DNA of 64,000 nucleotides from Myceligenerans salitolerans (GTDB taxonomy: Bacteria; Actinomycetota; Actinomycetes; Actinomycetales; Cellulomonadaceae): positions 1 through 64,000 of the forward strand of contig NZ_JAFMPK010000045.1 in the NCBI RefSeq assembly GCF_017349295.1. The letters are read 5' to 3'. The notes beneath the pieces are model-generated. The model was not told the origin of the DNA. It was given only the letters and a program-made list of their open reading frames with translations, and did no database searches. Every line of letters begins with the position of its first letter. The first letter of the stretch is position 1. Below, one piece after another: positions 8,817 through 17,814 of the stretch. A program made the translations under genes and the position numbers.

Positions 8817-10370
8817 CTACCGCACGGGTGCTCCGGGGCCGAGGGGGATGCCGAGCCCCCACCAGGCGAAGAACAGCAGGGTCCACGCGAGTGTCATGCA
8901 CACGGCCAGCGGCAGGGTGTACGAGGCGAGGGTGCCGATCCCGGCGTCCTTGCGGTATCGCTGGAGGAAGCCGAGCGCCATGATGAAGTAGGGGCTCATC
9001 GGCGTGATGGAGGTGGACCCGGAGTCGGCGATGCGGAACAGGGCCTGCGTGGTCTCCGCGGGCACCTCGAGCAGCATCAGCATCGGTACGACGACGGGGG
9101 CGGCGATGGCCCACATCGCCGAACCGCTGGTGACCAGGACGTTCACCACGGACAGCAGAGCGAGGATCGCGAGGAAGACCACCCAGATCGGCACGCCGCT
9201 GGTGCGCAGCGCCTCCGCGGAGTTCACAGCGACGACGTCGCCGATGTGGGTCCAGTCGAAGTACTGCAGGAACTGGGCGATCGCGAAGAAGAGGACCAGC
9301 ACGGGCGCCATCTGGCGCACGCCCTCGGCCATGAGCCGCGGCACGTCGGAGGCCTTCGAGACGGCGCCGGACCGCCACCCGTACACGATGCCCACCACCG
9401 CGAACAGGACGGCGACCACGGCCGCGATCCCGTCCAGGAACGGCGACTCGGTGAGACTGCCGTCCGCACCGCGCAGCGGGGACGACGGCGGCAGCACCGC
9501 GGCGGCGATCGCAGCCATGGTCGCCAGACCCGCGAGGAGCGCGACGCGCAGCGCGGACCGGTCGCGCGGGGACAGTTCCAGCCCGGCGACGTCGTCCAGG
9601 TCGGCGTCGGGGTCGGCGTCCAGATCGGGACGCCTGGCCAGCACCAGCCGCGTCACCAGGGTGATCACGGTCGCCAGCAGCAGCGAGGAGGCGATGTTGA
9701 AGAACCAGTTGCTGACCGGGGAGACGTAGGCCGCCGGGTCGATGATCCGTGCCGCCTCGGTGGTGATGCCCGCGAAGATCGCGTCGTTCGGCGTCGGTAC
9801 GGGGCTGGCGTCGTAGCCGGAGGCGATCGAGGTGTAGGCCACGACGACGCCGAGGATCGGCGATCGACCGACCGCCCGGAAGGCGAGACCACCCAGGGGC
9901 ACGAGGATGATGTAGGCGGCGGCGCTCGCGACGTGCGAGACGGTGCCCGCGAAAGCGACGGCGAACACGACCCACGACACGGGCACCCGCGACACCGAGA
10001 CCTTCATCAGCGCGGCGAGGAAGCCGGTGCGTTCGGCGATCGCGACGCCCATGATGACGGCGACGATGGTGCCCATGGGGCCGAACGTGGCGAAGTTGTC
10101 GACGGCCGTCGAGACCGCCATGGCGAGCCCGTCACCGCTGAGCAGGTTCTGCACCACCACCGTCTCGCCGTCGGCCGGGGACACGACGGACACTCCCGCG
10201 GCCGAGAGCGCGGCGCTGGCCACGGCCAGGAGTCCCGCGAGGATCCAGAACAGCCAGAACGGGTGCGGCAGAGCGTTGCCGAGCCGCTCGACGACGGCCA
10301 GCGCGCGCAGGACGCGAGGCAGGCGGTCCGGCGCGGCCTCGGGGCCGGCCTGCTTCGACGTGGTGGTCAT
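8817..10370 (-). CDS. AbgT-family transporter (p-aminobenzoyl-glutamate / dipeptide type)
   Basis: The 517-residue polytopic membrane protein has about 11-13 hydrophobic segments. Family marks are LPHPFWLFWILAG near residue 40, FGPMGTIVAVIMGVAIAERTG, SHVASAAAYIILVPLGGLAF, SIASGYDASPVPTPNDAIFAG (the conserved AbgT loop) and, near the end, NVLVTSGSAMWAIAAPVVV. AbgT proteins move p-aminobenzoyl-glutamate or export sulphonamides. The start is the ATG at 10370, overlapping the stop of the esterase gene by 4 bp (ATGA), so it is the last gene of a coupled unit with a GntR gene, a creatininase-type amidohydrolase and an esterase. That context favours import of an amide or peptide-like substrate. Confidence 0.85.
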   Translation of the reverse strand: MTTTSKQAGPEAAPDRLPRVLRALAVVERLGNALPHPFWLFWILAGLLAVASAALSAAGVSVVSPADGETVVVQNLLSGDGLAMAVSTAVDNFATFGPMGTIVAVIMGVAIAERTGFLAALMKVSVSRVPVSWVVFAVAFAGTVSHVASAAAYIILVPLGGLAFRAVGRSPILGVVVAYTSIASGYDASPVPTPNDAIFAGITTEAARIIDPAAYVSPVSNWFFNIASSLLLATVITLVTRLVLARRPDLDADPDADLDDVAGLELSPRDRSALRVALLAGLATMAAIAAAVLPPSSPLRGADGSLTESPFLDGIAAVVAVLFAVVGIVYGWRSGAVSKASDVPRLMAEGVRQMAPVLVLFFAIAQFLQYFDWTHIGDVVAVNSAEALRTSGVPIWVVFLAILALLSVVNVLVTSGSAMWAIAAPVVVPMLMLLEVPAETTQALFRIADSGSTSITPMSPYFIMALGFLQRYRKDAGIGTLASYTLPLAVCMTLAWTLLFFAWWGLGIPLGPGAPVR

Positions 10371-11512
10371 GCGTCCTCCCCCTGCTCCCGGACCTCGTGC
10401 GTGCTGTACCCGTGCGCACCATCTCCGGTGAGGAACCGCACCGGCAGCCGCTCGTCGCGCAGGAAGTCCCACATCACCTCGTGGGCCTCGATGCTGTGCG
10501 TGGCGTACCCGCCGCCGGAGTAGCTGTCCTCGCCGGGCCAGGTGTGCCCACCGCCGAGCACCGCCACGTGCGTGACCTCGGCGCCGCGGCGGCAGTCGGT
10601 CCAGCGATAGGTCGTCACGTCGGCGGCGGTCGCCTCGACGGCGGGACCGGTGGCGCACTCGTTGCGCTCGACCCAGCCGCCGACCCAGTGCGGGACCGCC
10701 GGCAGGCCGCGGTCGACGTCGCCGACGTACGGGATGGTGACGTCGTTCGTCCCGTGGAACTCGATCACCGGCACCGGGCGCCGCGGGAGGCAGCCGGGGT
10801 GCCCGGTGCCGTACAGCGCGGCGGCCACCGGCGCGATCGCGGCGATGCGGCCCGAGAGCTCGCAGGCCAGGATCGCGGTGAACCCCGCGCCGTTCGACTT
10901 GCCCGTCGCGTACACGCGGCGCGTGTCCACGCACAGCTCCGACTCGAGCTTGTCGAGCAGGTCGTTCGTGTAGGCGACGTCGTCGACCCCGGGCGCGGAG
11001 TAGGGCGCGCCCTCCCATGCCTGCCGCTCCCCGTCGCCGGTGCCGACGACGCCGTTGCCGTAGGCCACGATCGCGGGCAGCGTGTCCAGCCCCGAGAACG
11101 CCTCCGTGCCCGCTCCCGTGTTGCCGCGGCCGTGGTAGACGAGGACGACGGGCCAGGCGCGGTCGGGGCGGTAGTCGTCCGGCAGGTGCAGCTGGACGGT
11201 GCGTTCGCGACCGTCGCTGGTGAGCGGGTGCAGCACGCTGGTGCCCGGCTCCTGGTCCGGATCGCTGCCGCAGCCGGCCGAGCCAGCCCCGCCGCCGGAC
11301 ACGGCCCGGCTGGTGCCGACCGGCGAGGTCGTGACGTCCGACGGTCCCGACACGGCGCCACCGGACTCGGCCGGAGCGGCGATCGCCGACGTGCCACCGA
11401 TCGGGCCGGCCAGGCCGCAGACCGCGACTGCCAGTGCGGTCAGGAACGCGGCGCGGCGGGGAACGGCCCCTCCCGCGCCGGGTCGGTGAAGTGATGCTGT
11501 CGTCGTTGACAT
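10367..11512 (-). CDS. Secreted alpha/beta-hydrolase, PHB depolymerase / feruloyl-esterase type
   Basis: This 381-residue protein has a signal peptide (hydrophobic FLTALAVAVCGLAG, then TSAIAAPAE). After a Gly/Ser-rich linker comes an LpqC/PHB-depolymerase-like catalytic domain: PVVLVYHGRGN (oxyanion loop), TGKSNGAGFTAI with the nucleophile Ser in G-x-S-x-G, FHGTNDVTIPY with a likely acidic residue, and GGGHTWPGE with a likely His. A pair of Cys (GCGSD, SELCVD) may be bridged. It is probably an extracellular esterase or amidase. It sits 106 bp behind the creatininase gene and overlaps the AbgT start by 4 bp. I used the ATG at 11512, which has GAAAGGAA upstream. Confidence 0.82.
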   Translation of the reverse strand: MSTTTASLHRPGAGGAVPRRAAFLTALAVAVCGLAGPIGGTSAIAAPAESGGAVSGPSDVTTSPVGTSRAVSGGGAGSAGCGSDPDQEPGTSVLHPLTSDGRERTVQLHLPDDYRPDRAWPVVLVYHGRGNTGAGTEAFSGLDTLPAIVAYGNGVVGTGDGERQAWEGAPYSAPGVDDVAYTNDLLDKLESELCVDTRRVYATGKSNGAGFTAILACELSGRIAAIAPVAAALYGTGHPGCLPRRPVPVIEFHGTNDVTIPYVGDVDRGLPAVPHWVGGWVERNECATGPAVEATAADVTTYRWTDCRRGAEVTHVAVLGGGHTWPGEDSYSGGGYATHSIEAHEVMWDFLRDERLPVRFLTGDGAHGYSTHEVREQGEDA

Positions 11513-11618
11513 GCGAGTTCCTTTCTCGACGTCCGTTCGCGGACGCGGGCATGACGAGACGGACACCTGGCGGGCCAGGTGCGTGGAGGATTGTGGAAGT
11601 GGTGGTGGGGTGCCGGTA

Positions 11619-12386
11619 CTAGGAAGCCGGCCAGTCCTCGAGGAAGGCGGTGATCCGGCCGACGACGGCCTTCACGATCGCGGCCCCGTCGTCGGCGGTG
11701 GCACGGCGGGGGTCTCCGAGCACCCCGTTGGGGCTGAGGCGGTCGTAGGGAAGGGTGAGGGTGGGTTGCGCGTGGTGACGCGCGACTCGGGAGACGTCGT
11801 CGAGCTGGTCGGGAGTGGTGGTGCCGGGCTCGAGACGGTCGGTGTGGACCAGGTGGGGTGCGAGGTAGAGCATCTGCGCGGTTTCCGCCTCCCCGGAGTG
11901 GCCGTGGACGGCGCTGGGGCGCAGGGCGGCGACGGCGTCCCCGGCCAGCGCCGTCAGGGGTGACCAGGCGAACTGGACGTCGGGGTGGGAGACCAGCAGG
12001 TCCTGCGCCACGGTCGTGAGGGCGGCGTTGTTACCGCCGTGCCCGGTCACGACCAGGAACCGTGTCCACCCGTGCCGGTGCAGGCTCGTCACGTACTCCC
12101 GCACGAGGGCGGCGAACGTACCGGTGGTCAGGGTCACCGTGCCGGGGAACCGCAGGTGGTGCGGCGACACGCCCACGGGAATCGACGGCCCGACCACGAC
12201 CCGGCCCGGAAGGTTCGTGGCGACCTCGGCCACCACGGCCTCGGCCCGCACGAGGTCGGTACCCAGCGCCATGGCGGGGCCGTGCTGCTCCAGCGCGCCG
12301 GCAGGGATGAGCACGACCGTGCCCCGTGCGGCGGCGCCGGCGGCCTCGACCGTGGTCATCTCCGCGAGACGGTCCGGCCCGGTCAC
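11619..12386 (-). CDS. Creatininase-family amidohydrolase
   Basis: This 255-residue protein shows the creatininase metal-site pattern. LIPAGALEQHGPAMALGTD supplies Glu, His and Asp ligands, ITP is replaced by VGPSIPVGVSPHHLRFPGTVTL, VVTGHGGNNAAL is the GHGGN motif, and HGHSGEAETAQMLYLAP supplies a further His/Glu set. Members open cyclic amides or hydrolyse formamide-type bonds (creatininase, MftE, FAPy deformylase). The exact substrate is unknown. It overlaps the upstream GntR gene by 4 bp, so it is the first enzyme of that operon. Confidence 0.88.
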   Translation of the reverse strand: MTGPDRLAEMTTVEAAGAAARGTVVLIPAGALEQHGPAMALGTDLVRAEAVVAEVATNLPGRVVVGPSIPVGVSPHHLRFPGTVTLTTGTFAALVREYVTSLHRHGWTRFLVVTGHGGNNAALTTVAQDLLVSHPDVQFAWSPLTALAGDAVAALRPSAVHGHSGEAETAQMLYLAPHLVHTDRLEPGTTTPDQLDDVSRVARHHAQPTLTLPYDRLSPNGVLGDPRRATADDGAAIVKAVVGRITAFLEDWPAS

Positions 12387-13081
12387 GAGGTCTGCCCCGG
12401 GTCGTCGCCGAAGTCGGCCGCCTCGACCGACTCACGGATCGTGGTCAGGTGGGCGCGGGTCAGCCGCTCGGCCGCGGTCGTGTCGCCCGCACGCACGGCG
12501 TCCAAGATCTCAAGATGCTCGGCATGGTCACGCGCGCGGTCGTCGTAGCGGAACCGGATCTCGGTCTGCTCGGTGGCGCGTACGTGCAGCAGCGCTTCGA
12601 CGGTCTCGCGCAGCAGGCCGTTGCCCGACGCCGCGGCGAGCTCGACATGGAAGTTCAGCGCCGGGCGGAAGCCGTGCACCGGTGGCTGCAGGGCGGTGGC
12701 CGTGGCGGCCTCCAGGCGCTGCAGGCCGGCGGCGTCCCGCGCCTGCGCGGCAAGGGCGGCGATCCCGGGCTCGATCACCAGACGTGCTTGGACCAGCTCG
12801 ATCACCGACGCGCGCGTGATGCGGGGCCGGTGCGGGTTCGCCAGGACGGCCCGTTCGATCCCCGAACCGATGTAGGTACCCGATCCATGCCGCAGTTCGA
12901 CGACTCCCGTGGCTTCGAGCCGCCGTAACGCCTCACGGACCGTAGGCGTGGTCACCGAGAAACGCTTCGCCAGGTCACGAGAGGACTCCAGCACATCCCC
13001 CGGCCCGAGACCCGCCGACCGGATCAGATCGACGATGTCATCCGCGAGCCGCTCCGAGAACGGCGCTCTACCCTGAGTCAT
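12383..13081 (-). CDS. GntR-family regulator, FadR/FCD subfamily
   Basis: The 232-residue product starts with a GntR winged helix (LADDIVDLIRSAGLGPGD, AKRFSVTTPTVREALRRLEATG, then VELRHGSGTYIG). An all-helical FCD ligand-binding domain follows with the usual metal-binding Asp/His pattern (FHVELAAASGN; RAGDTTAAERLTRAHL). It heads a unit with creatininase, esterase and AbgT genes and overlaps the first by 4 bp. A perfect palindrome sits directly on its 5' side, so autorepression with induction by the imported substrate or a product is likely. Confidence 0.9.
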   Translation of the reverse strand: MTQGRAPFSERLADDIVDLIRSAGLGPGDVLESSRDLAKRFSVTTPTVREALRRLEATGVVELRHGSGTYIGSGIERAVLANPHRPRITRASVIELVQARLVIEPGIAALAAQARDAAGLQRLEAATATALQPPVHGFRPALNFHVELAAASGNGLLRETVEALLHVRATEQTEIRFRYDDRARDHAEHLEILDAVRAGDTTAAERLTRAHLTTIRESVEAADFGDDPGQTS

Positions 13082-13082
13082 G

Positions 13083-13099
13083 AAGTGACTAAATCACTT
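13083..13099. promoter_or_regulatory. GntR operator candidate
   Basis: AAGTGA-CTAAA-TCACTT forms a perfect inverted repeat with 6-bp arms and a 5-bp A/T-rich centre, beginning 2 bp upstream of the gntR start at 13081. It would overlap the ribosome-binding region, which suits autoregulation of the four-gene unit. The A/T-rich core stands out in this high-GC DNA. Confidence 0.6.
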
Positions 13100-13176
13100 G
13101 ATCAATGTGTGCGTCAAGACCAAGGCCCCTGCGCGGCGGCCGCAGGGCCGGCCGCGCAGGGGCCTTGCTGGGCAGC

Positions 13177-14562
13177 TCAGTGCCGGACGCGGGCGCGGGA
13201 GCGGGCTACACCGGCAAGCGTGGCTCGGACGGGTGTTCCGAGATAGATCCCCAGCGAAGCGCCCGCGGCCAGGCCGACGGCAACCGTCGCCGCCAGGACG
13301 AGGGAGCTCGTCCCGGCACCTGGCGCATCGGCCTGCACCACACCGAGCAGCCCGTAGAACACGGCACCACCAGGTACGAGCGGCACGATGGCCGCCGTCG
13401 TGACGGCGACGGACGGGACGTGCAGCCGGTGCGCGACCAGGATCCCGACGAAGCTGGCCAGCAACGCCGCGACGCCGCTCGCGGCGGCCTCGTGCAGGTC
13501 CAGCGTCACCGTGAACGCGTGACCGAGTATCGCGATCGCGCCCAGCACACCGCTGACGGCGATGATGCGCGCACCGGCACCGTTGAACAGAGCGACGGCG
13601 ATCGCGACGATGACGGCCCCTGCGAGCTGGTTCGGCAGCGCACCGAATGCCGGCGGCGCGTCCGGCAAGGTCATCCGGAATCCGAGCACGCTGCCGAGCT
13701 CGAGCCCGATCAGAATTCCGACGACCAGGCCCACGGTCTGCAGCGTGAGGTCGAGGATGCGGCCGGCCGCAGTGAGCGCGAACCCGTCGATGGCGTCCTG
13801 AGCCGCTCCGACCACCGTGAGGCCGGAGAGCATCAGGACGATCCCGGACGCCACGATGATGGACGGACGCACCCCCGTGAACGGCTCGAAGCCCGCGGTG
13901 ATGAGAGCGGACACGGCCACTGCGACCGCCGTCGTCACGAACGCCCCGGCGATCTGGCTGAAGAACGAGGGCACCCGGAGCCGCGCCAGCCCCGCCTGGG
14001 TCGCCGCGGCTCCCAGCGCGGCGACGAAGGTGAGCCCCAGGAGCACCGCGGAGCCTCCCGAGAGGATGCTCACGCCGACTGCGAGCAGGGCGCGGGCGAT
14101 CACGACGACCGGCGGCTTGTACCTGAACGGCACGCGACGGATGGCCCGGAACCTGGTGCGGGCCTCCTCGAGGTCTTTGCCGTCGGTGATGTCGACGATC
14201 AGCGCCTGCAGGCGCTGCAGCTTCGTATGGTCCGGTGCCGCCGCCCGCACGACGCGGAACAGCGTGTGCGGCCAGCCCTCACCACCGCGGTGGTACGACA
14301 CGGCGATCGAGCTGTACGTCACGTCCACGTGGACACCCTCGAGCCCGTACGCACCTGCTACTCGCATGATCGCCAGCGTCACCTCGTGCGCCGACGCCCC
14401 GACCGCGAACATCGACTCCCCGATCCGCATGGCGAGGTCCAGCACCCGGAGCATCCAGGCGTCGTCGAGGACCGGGATCGGTTCGGTGATCGCCTCCGGT
14501 GGATCGGTACGCAGCACCCTGTGTATCGAGGAGAACAGGCGCCTGTGGGGTTCCTGGGGCAT
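13177..14562 (-). CDS. Threonine/serine exporter family protein (ThrE type)
   Basis: The 461-residue protein joins the two halves of a ThrE exporter. A soluble N-terminal DUF1212 domain comes first (residues about 30-190, with MRIGESMFAVGASAHEV and TYSSIAVSYHRGG), then about ten membrane segments to the C-terminus with repeated Gly/Ala-rich helices and GGAVFYGLLG near residue 410. ThrE proteins export small hydroxylated amino acids by proton antiport. It is monocistronic between the gntR promoter and the MFS gene. Function by family only. Confidence 0.85.
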   Translation of the reverse strand: MPQEPHRRLFSSIHRVLRTDPPEAITEPIPVLDDAWMLRVLDLAMRIGESMFAVGASAHEVTLAIMRVAGAYGLEGVHVDVTYSSIAVSYHRGGEGWPHTLFRVVRAAAPDHTKLQRLQALIVDITDGKDLEEARTRFRAIRRVPFRYKPPVVVIARALLAVGVSILSGGSAVLLGLTFVAALGAAATQAGLARLRVPSFFSQIAGAFVTTAVAVAVSALITAGFEPFTGVRPSIIVASGIVLMLSGLTVVGAAQDAIDGFALTAAGRILDLTLQTVGLVVGILIGLELGSVLGFRMTLPDAPPAFGALPNQLAGAVIVAIAVALFNGAGARIIAVSGVLGAIAILGHAFTVTLDLHEAAASGVAALLASFVGILVAHRLHVPSVAVTTAAIVPLVPGGAVFYGLLGVVQADAPGAGTSSLVLAATVAVGLAAGASLGIYLGTPVRATLAGVARSRARVRH

Positions 14563-14832
14563 ACGCCCATTCTGCGGGTGGGATCAACCGGAGCGAACGC
14601 TGTGCGCACCTCACACCGGCTGTCGGGGATGGAGGCCGTCAAGCGCGATGCGGTGTGCGGCCACGAAGGACGGTGCGGCAGTGAGTACGCCCGTACCTAG
14701 GCCGACGGGGGGGCCGACGGCGGGGTCCCGCTCACCGAGTCGCTGCTCCTGCCGGCACCGACCCTCGCCTGAGTCGTCGCCATCATCCTCGCCTCGCGCG
14801 TGTTCCACTGGAGATCACGCCGGTGACCCGCG

Positions 14833-16176
14833 CTACGCCGGGTCGGCCACCAGGGCGGGGTCCGCGTCCTGCCGCGTCGGCACCCAACGCGTCGCGGCCA
14901 GCACGAGGCCGACGACGAGCAGTACGGACGTGAGCACGAACGGGTAGGTGCGGTCGATCCCGGACAACCATCCGGAGATCCATCCGAACGGCGCCGCGGC
15001 GAGCATGATGAAGGTGCGCTGCAGAGCCATCACCCGCGAGCGCTCCCCCTCGTCGACGTGCAGCGCGACGAGCGCTTCCGCGAGCATGGCCAGCATGCCG
15101 GCGCCGAAGCTGTCCAGCAGGAGGCAGACGCCGAGGAACACGTAGGTCGATACCGTCGCCGTGCCGTCGGCAGCGGGGATCGCCACAAGCACGATCTGCC
15201 CGCCGAGGTGGGCGCCGAACCCCCACAACGTGGCTCGCTTGAGATCGACGGCGGTGGTCAGGAGTGGGATGAGCGTGAAGAAGAAGACCACCGACAACAC
15301 CGAGCGGACCATCGGGAAGAACGGGAGGAACTCGTACGGCACGTGCAGGCGCTCGCTGACCACCACCTGCCAGAACGTGCCGTTGACGAGCAGGACAGCG
15401 GCGGTCAGGGCCGCCACGGCCAGCGCGAGAGACGAGCCGCGCGACCGGAACAGCAGCCCGAGCGCTCCGCGATACCCGGCCACCAGCCGCCATGCGGTGT
15501 GGCCCCGGGTGGCGTCCATCCGAATACGCCCCTGTCGCGTCTCCCGCGACCACACGTAGAGCCAGACGATCTTCACCATCATGACGACTGCGGCGTTGAC
15601 GTACAGGATGCGAACCGCAGGCTCGAGCCCGAGCTGGGCGACCAGCACGGCGGCCAGCGGCGCGAACAGGGCGGAGCAGTCGGCCGCGACCTTGACCAGC
15701 GAGTAGATCCTGGTGATCTTGCTCCGCTCGGCATCCTCGACCAAGAGGCAGTCCCACGAGTTCTGCGTGACCTGCAGGGCGCCGTTCACGAGAGAGGCCA
15801 CGAGGAAGAACCAGAAGTTCTGCGCGAACGCCCACACCAGGCACGGGATCACCCAGGCGATCACGTCGAACCATGCCGTCGTGGCGCGCCTGCCGAACCT
15901 GTCGGTGATGATCCCGCCGGCCAGCCCGAAAGCGACCTGAGACAGCATGGCGACTGTCGCGAGGAACCCGATCTGCGCGTCGCGCAACCCCAGGGCCAGC
16001 ATGAACACCGACGCGTACGGCAGCACCAACGCCATGGACAGACCCCACAGCGGTTCAGTCCACACGCAGGCACGAGGATTGCCGCGAAGCTCCAGAAATG
16101 TCCGCCACAGCGGGTTACGAGCGCGATTCACGGCGCAAGTCAACCACCCTTGAACGACGGCTCGGCCGAGCGTCAT
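14833..16176 (-). CDS. MFS transporter
   Basis: This 447-residue, twelve-segment major facilitator has a short cytoplasmic N-terminus, ALGLRDAQIGFLATVAML, GGIITDRFGRRATTAW (the loop 2-3 signature G-x3-D-R-x-G-R-R) and a central loop with RETRQGRI. SFGAGMLAMLAEALVALHVDE is a distinctive later segment. No substrate can be inferred. It is the last gene of the conserved-looking left part. To its right the sequence turns into pseudogenes. A start 30-40 residues downstream of the first in-frame ATG is possible. Confidence 0.85.
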   Translation of the reverse strand: MTLGRAVVQGWLTCAVNRARNPLWRTFLELRGNPRACVWTEPLWGLSMALVLPYASVFMLALGLRDAQIGFLATVAMLSQVAFGLAGGIITDRFGRRATTAWFDVIAWVIPCLVWAFAQNFWFFLVASLVNGALQVTQNSWDCLLVEDAERSKITRIYSLVKVAADCSALFAPLAAVLVAQLGLEPAVRILYVNAAVVMMVKIVWLYVWSRETRQGRIRMDATRGHTAWRLVAGYRGALGLLFRSRGSSLALAVAALTAAVLLVNGTFWQVVVSERLHVPYEFLPFFPMVRSVLSVVFFFTLIPLLTTAVDLKRATLWGFGAHLGGQIVLVAIPAADGTATVSTYVFLGVCLLLDSFGAGMLAMLAEALVALHVDEGERSRVMALQRTFIMLAAAPFGWISGWLSGIDRTYPFVLTSVLLVVGLVLAATRWVPTRQDADPALVADPA

Positions 16177-16599
16177 CTACGGTCTGGTGCGGTCCGGCCG
16201 GAGGGCCTGCTCGGACAAGGGTGTAGCTGGCGTTGGTGGTGTTACAGGATTGGGGCCCCGACCTTGCGGCTCTCGCCCGCGAAGACCGCCACAGCAGCAC
16301 CATGCACCGCGTCGCCGAACTTAGCCAGCGGCCCTCTCCACGGCTGACGCCACCGGTGGTGATCTACCAGATGGTCTGGTCCACCGTCACCGTCCGGTCC
16401 TGCTCCACCCAGAACACAACGACGCCGAGACGTTTCAACGCTGGCGAGACCTTCCCAATGCAGTCACGATGGTGCGTATTTGCAGGGAACGCAAGCCCTG
16501 CCATCGCGTTGCCGACCGACACCACGTTAGAAACGGATGAAATCGGGCAGTCCGCCTCGGGCTGGACCTGCCAGGCCGGATCGGGTTCGATGGGCGGCA
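16177..16599. other. No confident gene; left edge of the decayed region
   Basis: Open frames exist on both strands but none has a start with a ribosome-binding site, and codon use is mixed. On the plus strand a stretch near 16390-16500 reads like coding DNA for about 40 residues before a stop, so it may be another gene remnant. The change from packed genes to this state marks the boundary of the accessory region. Confidence 0.4.
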
Positions 16600-16908
16600 T
16601 GGGCGTTGAGGTGCACTGGAATCAATCCGGCAAGCCTGGGAGACGACCCGGCGGAGTTCTCCTTCGAGTTCCATCCCTCCGCCGCAGAATCCGCGCCACC
16701 GGACCTCGATCCCCTCCTCGCGTGCCTGGATCTGATCGAAGAGCTCAACGACGAGGCGAGGACCGCTGGGAGGACGACGCACCGTTCGTGGAGGACACTG
16801 CCGATACACCAGCAGGAGGTGTCATCGCTCTGATGAATACCGCTGGCGATGGCACCGAGATACGTACCTGGCTCACCGAATATGCCCAGCGGCAGACTGA
16901 TCAGTAGT
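16600..16908 (+). pseudogene. Frameshifted remnant of an unknown protein
   Basis: Coding-like sequence jumps frame at least twice. One frame gives SLGDDPAEFSFEFHPSAAE and LLACLDLIEELNDEA up to about 16765. The reading then moves to another frame giving WEDDAPFVEDTADTPAGG and TWLTEYAQRQTDQ, ending in TAG at 16906-16908. Acidic residues and codon use are continuous across the jump, which points to small indels in a once intact gene. I do not recognise the family. Confidence 0.45.
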
Positions 16909-17788
16909 GGACCGGCCAGATTCGCGGAGCCCACAATCCTCAGCCTCCCGCCTGGAGCAACGAACCCGAGCAACTCGGGAGCGCCGTCGGAATCCTCCTC
17001 CGATTCAACCCGCAACCCGAAACCGGCTCCTTCCCCTGTGGAACCGACGCAGCCGCCGAGGACCGTGCCGCTCTGATCCAGAGCGCGGACGTGGTCGACG
17101 CCCGCTTCCCAGCGCCCCTTTCCTACATCGGCCGGAGCATCTTCAGATCACCCGCTCCACAGGCGCGCCGCGGCAGCGCGTGGATCGACGCTGCCGCGCG
17201 CTCGAAATTCACGAGCCTGACCTCGATCAACGAGTCCGCGCTCTCAGTCAGCCGAGCACAGCTCTTCCCAGGAGCGAGAGCGACCATCACCCTTGCCTCT
17301 GCCACCAAACCCTGGCATGCACGGCTCGACGTCCTCATCCAGATTCTCACCCAGCACGGCCCACGCCTCGAATACGGCGTCGCCCACACCTGCCACCCAC
17401 TCTCGGGCCCAACAGAGGCCCCTCCAGCAGTCCGACCCGGTGAGAACGTCTCGACCCGTGACCTCGACATCACCCGCCAGTACGTCCTGGACGCCGCCGG
17501 TATCCAAGTTCTGACCGGAACCCACCTGGACAGGGCCACGACCTGTCCGCCTGGACCATCACCGACCTGGAGAACGACCGCCACCTGGTCCAGCATCCCG
17601 ACCCTGCAGCCTGGTACGCCAACGAGCTGCCCGACCCGGACATCCTGACCACCGCACGCCGCGACTTCGGCGACCTCATCCTTACCCACGAAACCTACGA
17701 AACACTCCGAGTCGCTCAACGCGGTCCGGACGCCCACGGCAACCAGCGACCGGCCCACCTACTGCCCTCCCAAAAAGAGAACCCTTGA
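16909..17788 (+). pseudogene. Unknown gene broken by a frameshift near 17531
   Basis: After the TAG at 16906 the same frame stays open and coding-like (PEQLGSAVGILLRFNPQPE, ARFPAPLSYIGRSIF, ARATITLASATKPWHARLD) to about 17530. There the sense continues in the -1 frame as QGHDLSAWTITDLENDRHLV and on to TGA at 17786-17788. One indel restores a product of about 290 residues. No start codon lies in frame at the 5' end except a GTG at 17091, so the true start is lost or the gene once continued the previous one. It may be a capsid- or plasmid-type protein, but I have no family match. Confidence 0.5.
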
Positions 17789-17814
17789 AGCAGGGCGCTC
17801 CGACCCTGCAGTCA

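Noticed and set aside
8517-10523. 668-residue plus-strand reading opposite the AbgT gene
   Set aside because: Composition (Gly, Arg, His, Asp) and lack of a start point to a shadow; the minus strand has all AbgT motifs.
17123-17758. 211-residue minus-strand reading in the pseudogene region
   Set aside because: The plus-strand reading over the same DNA has better codon use and continues across one frameshift; the minus reading is its shadow.
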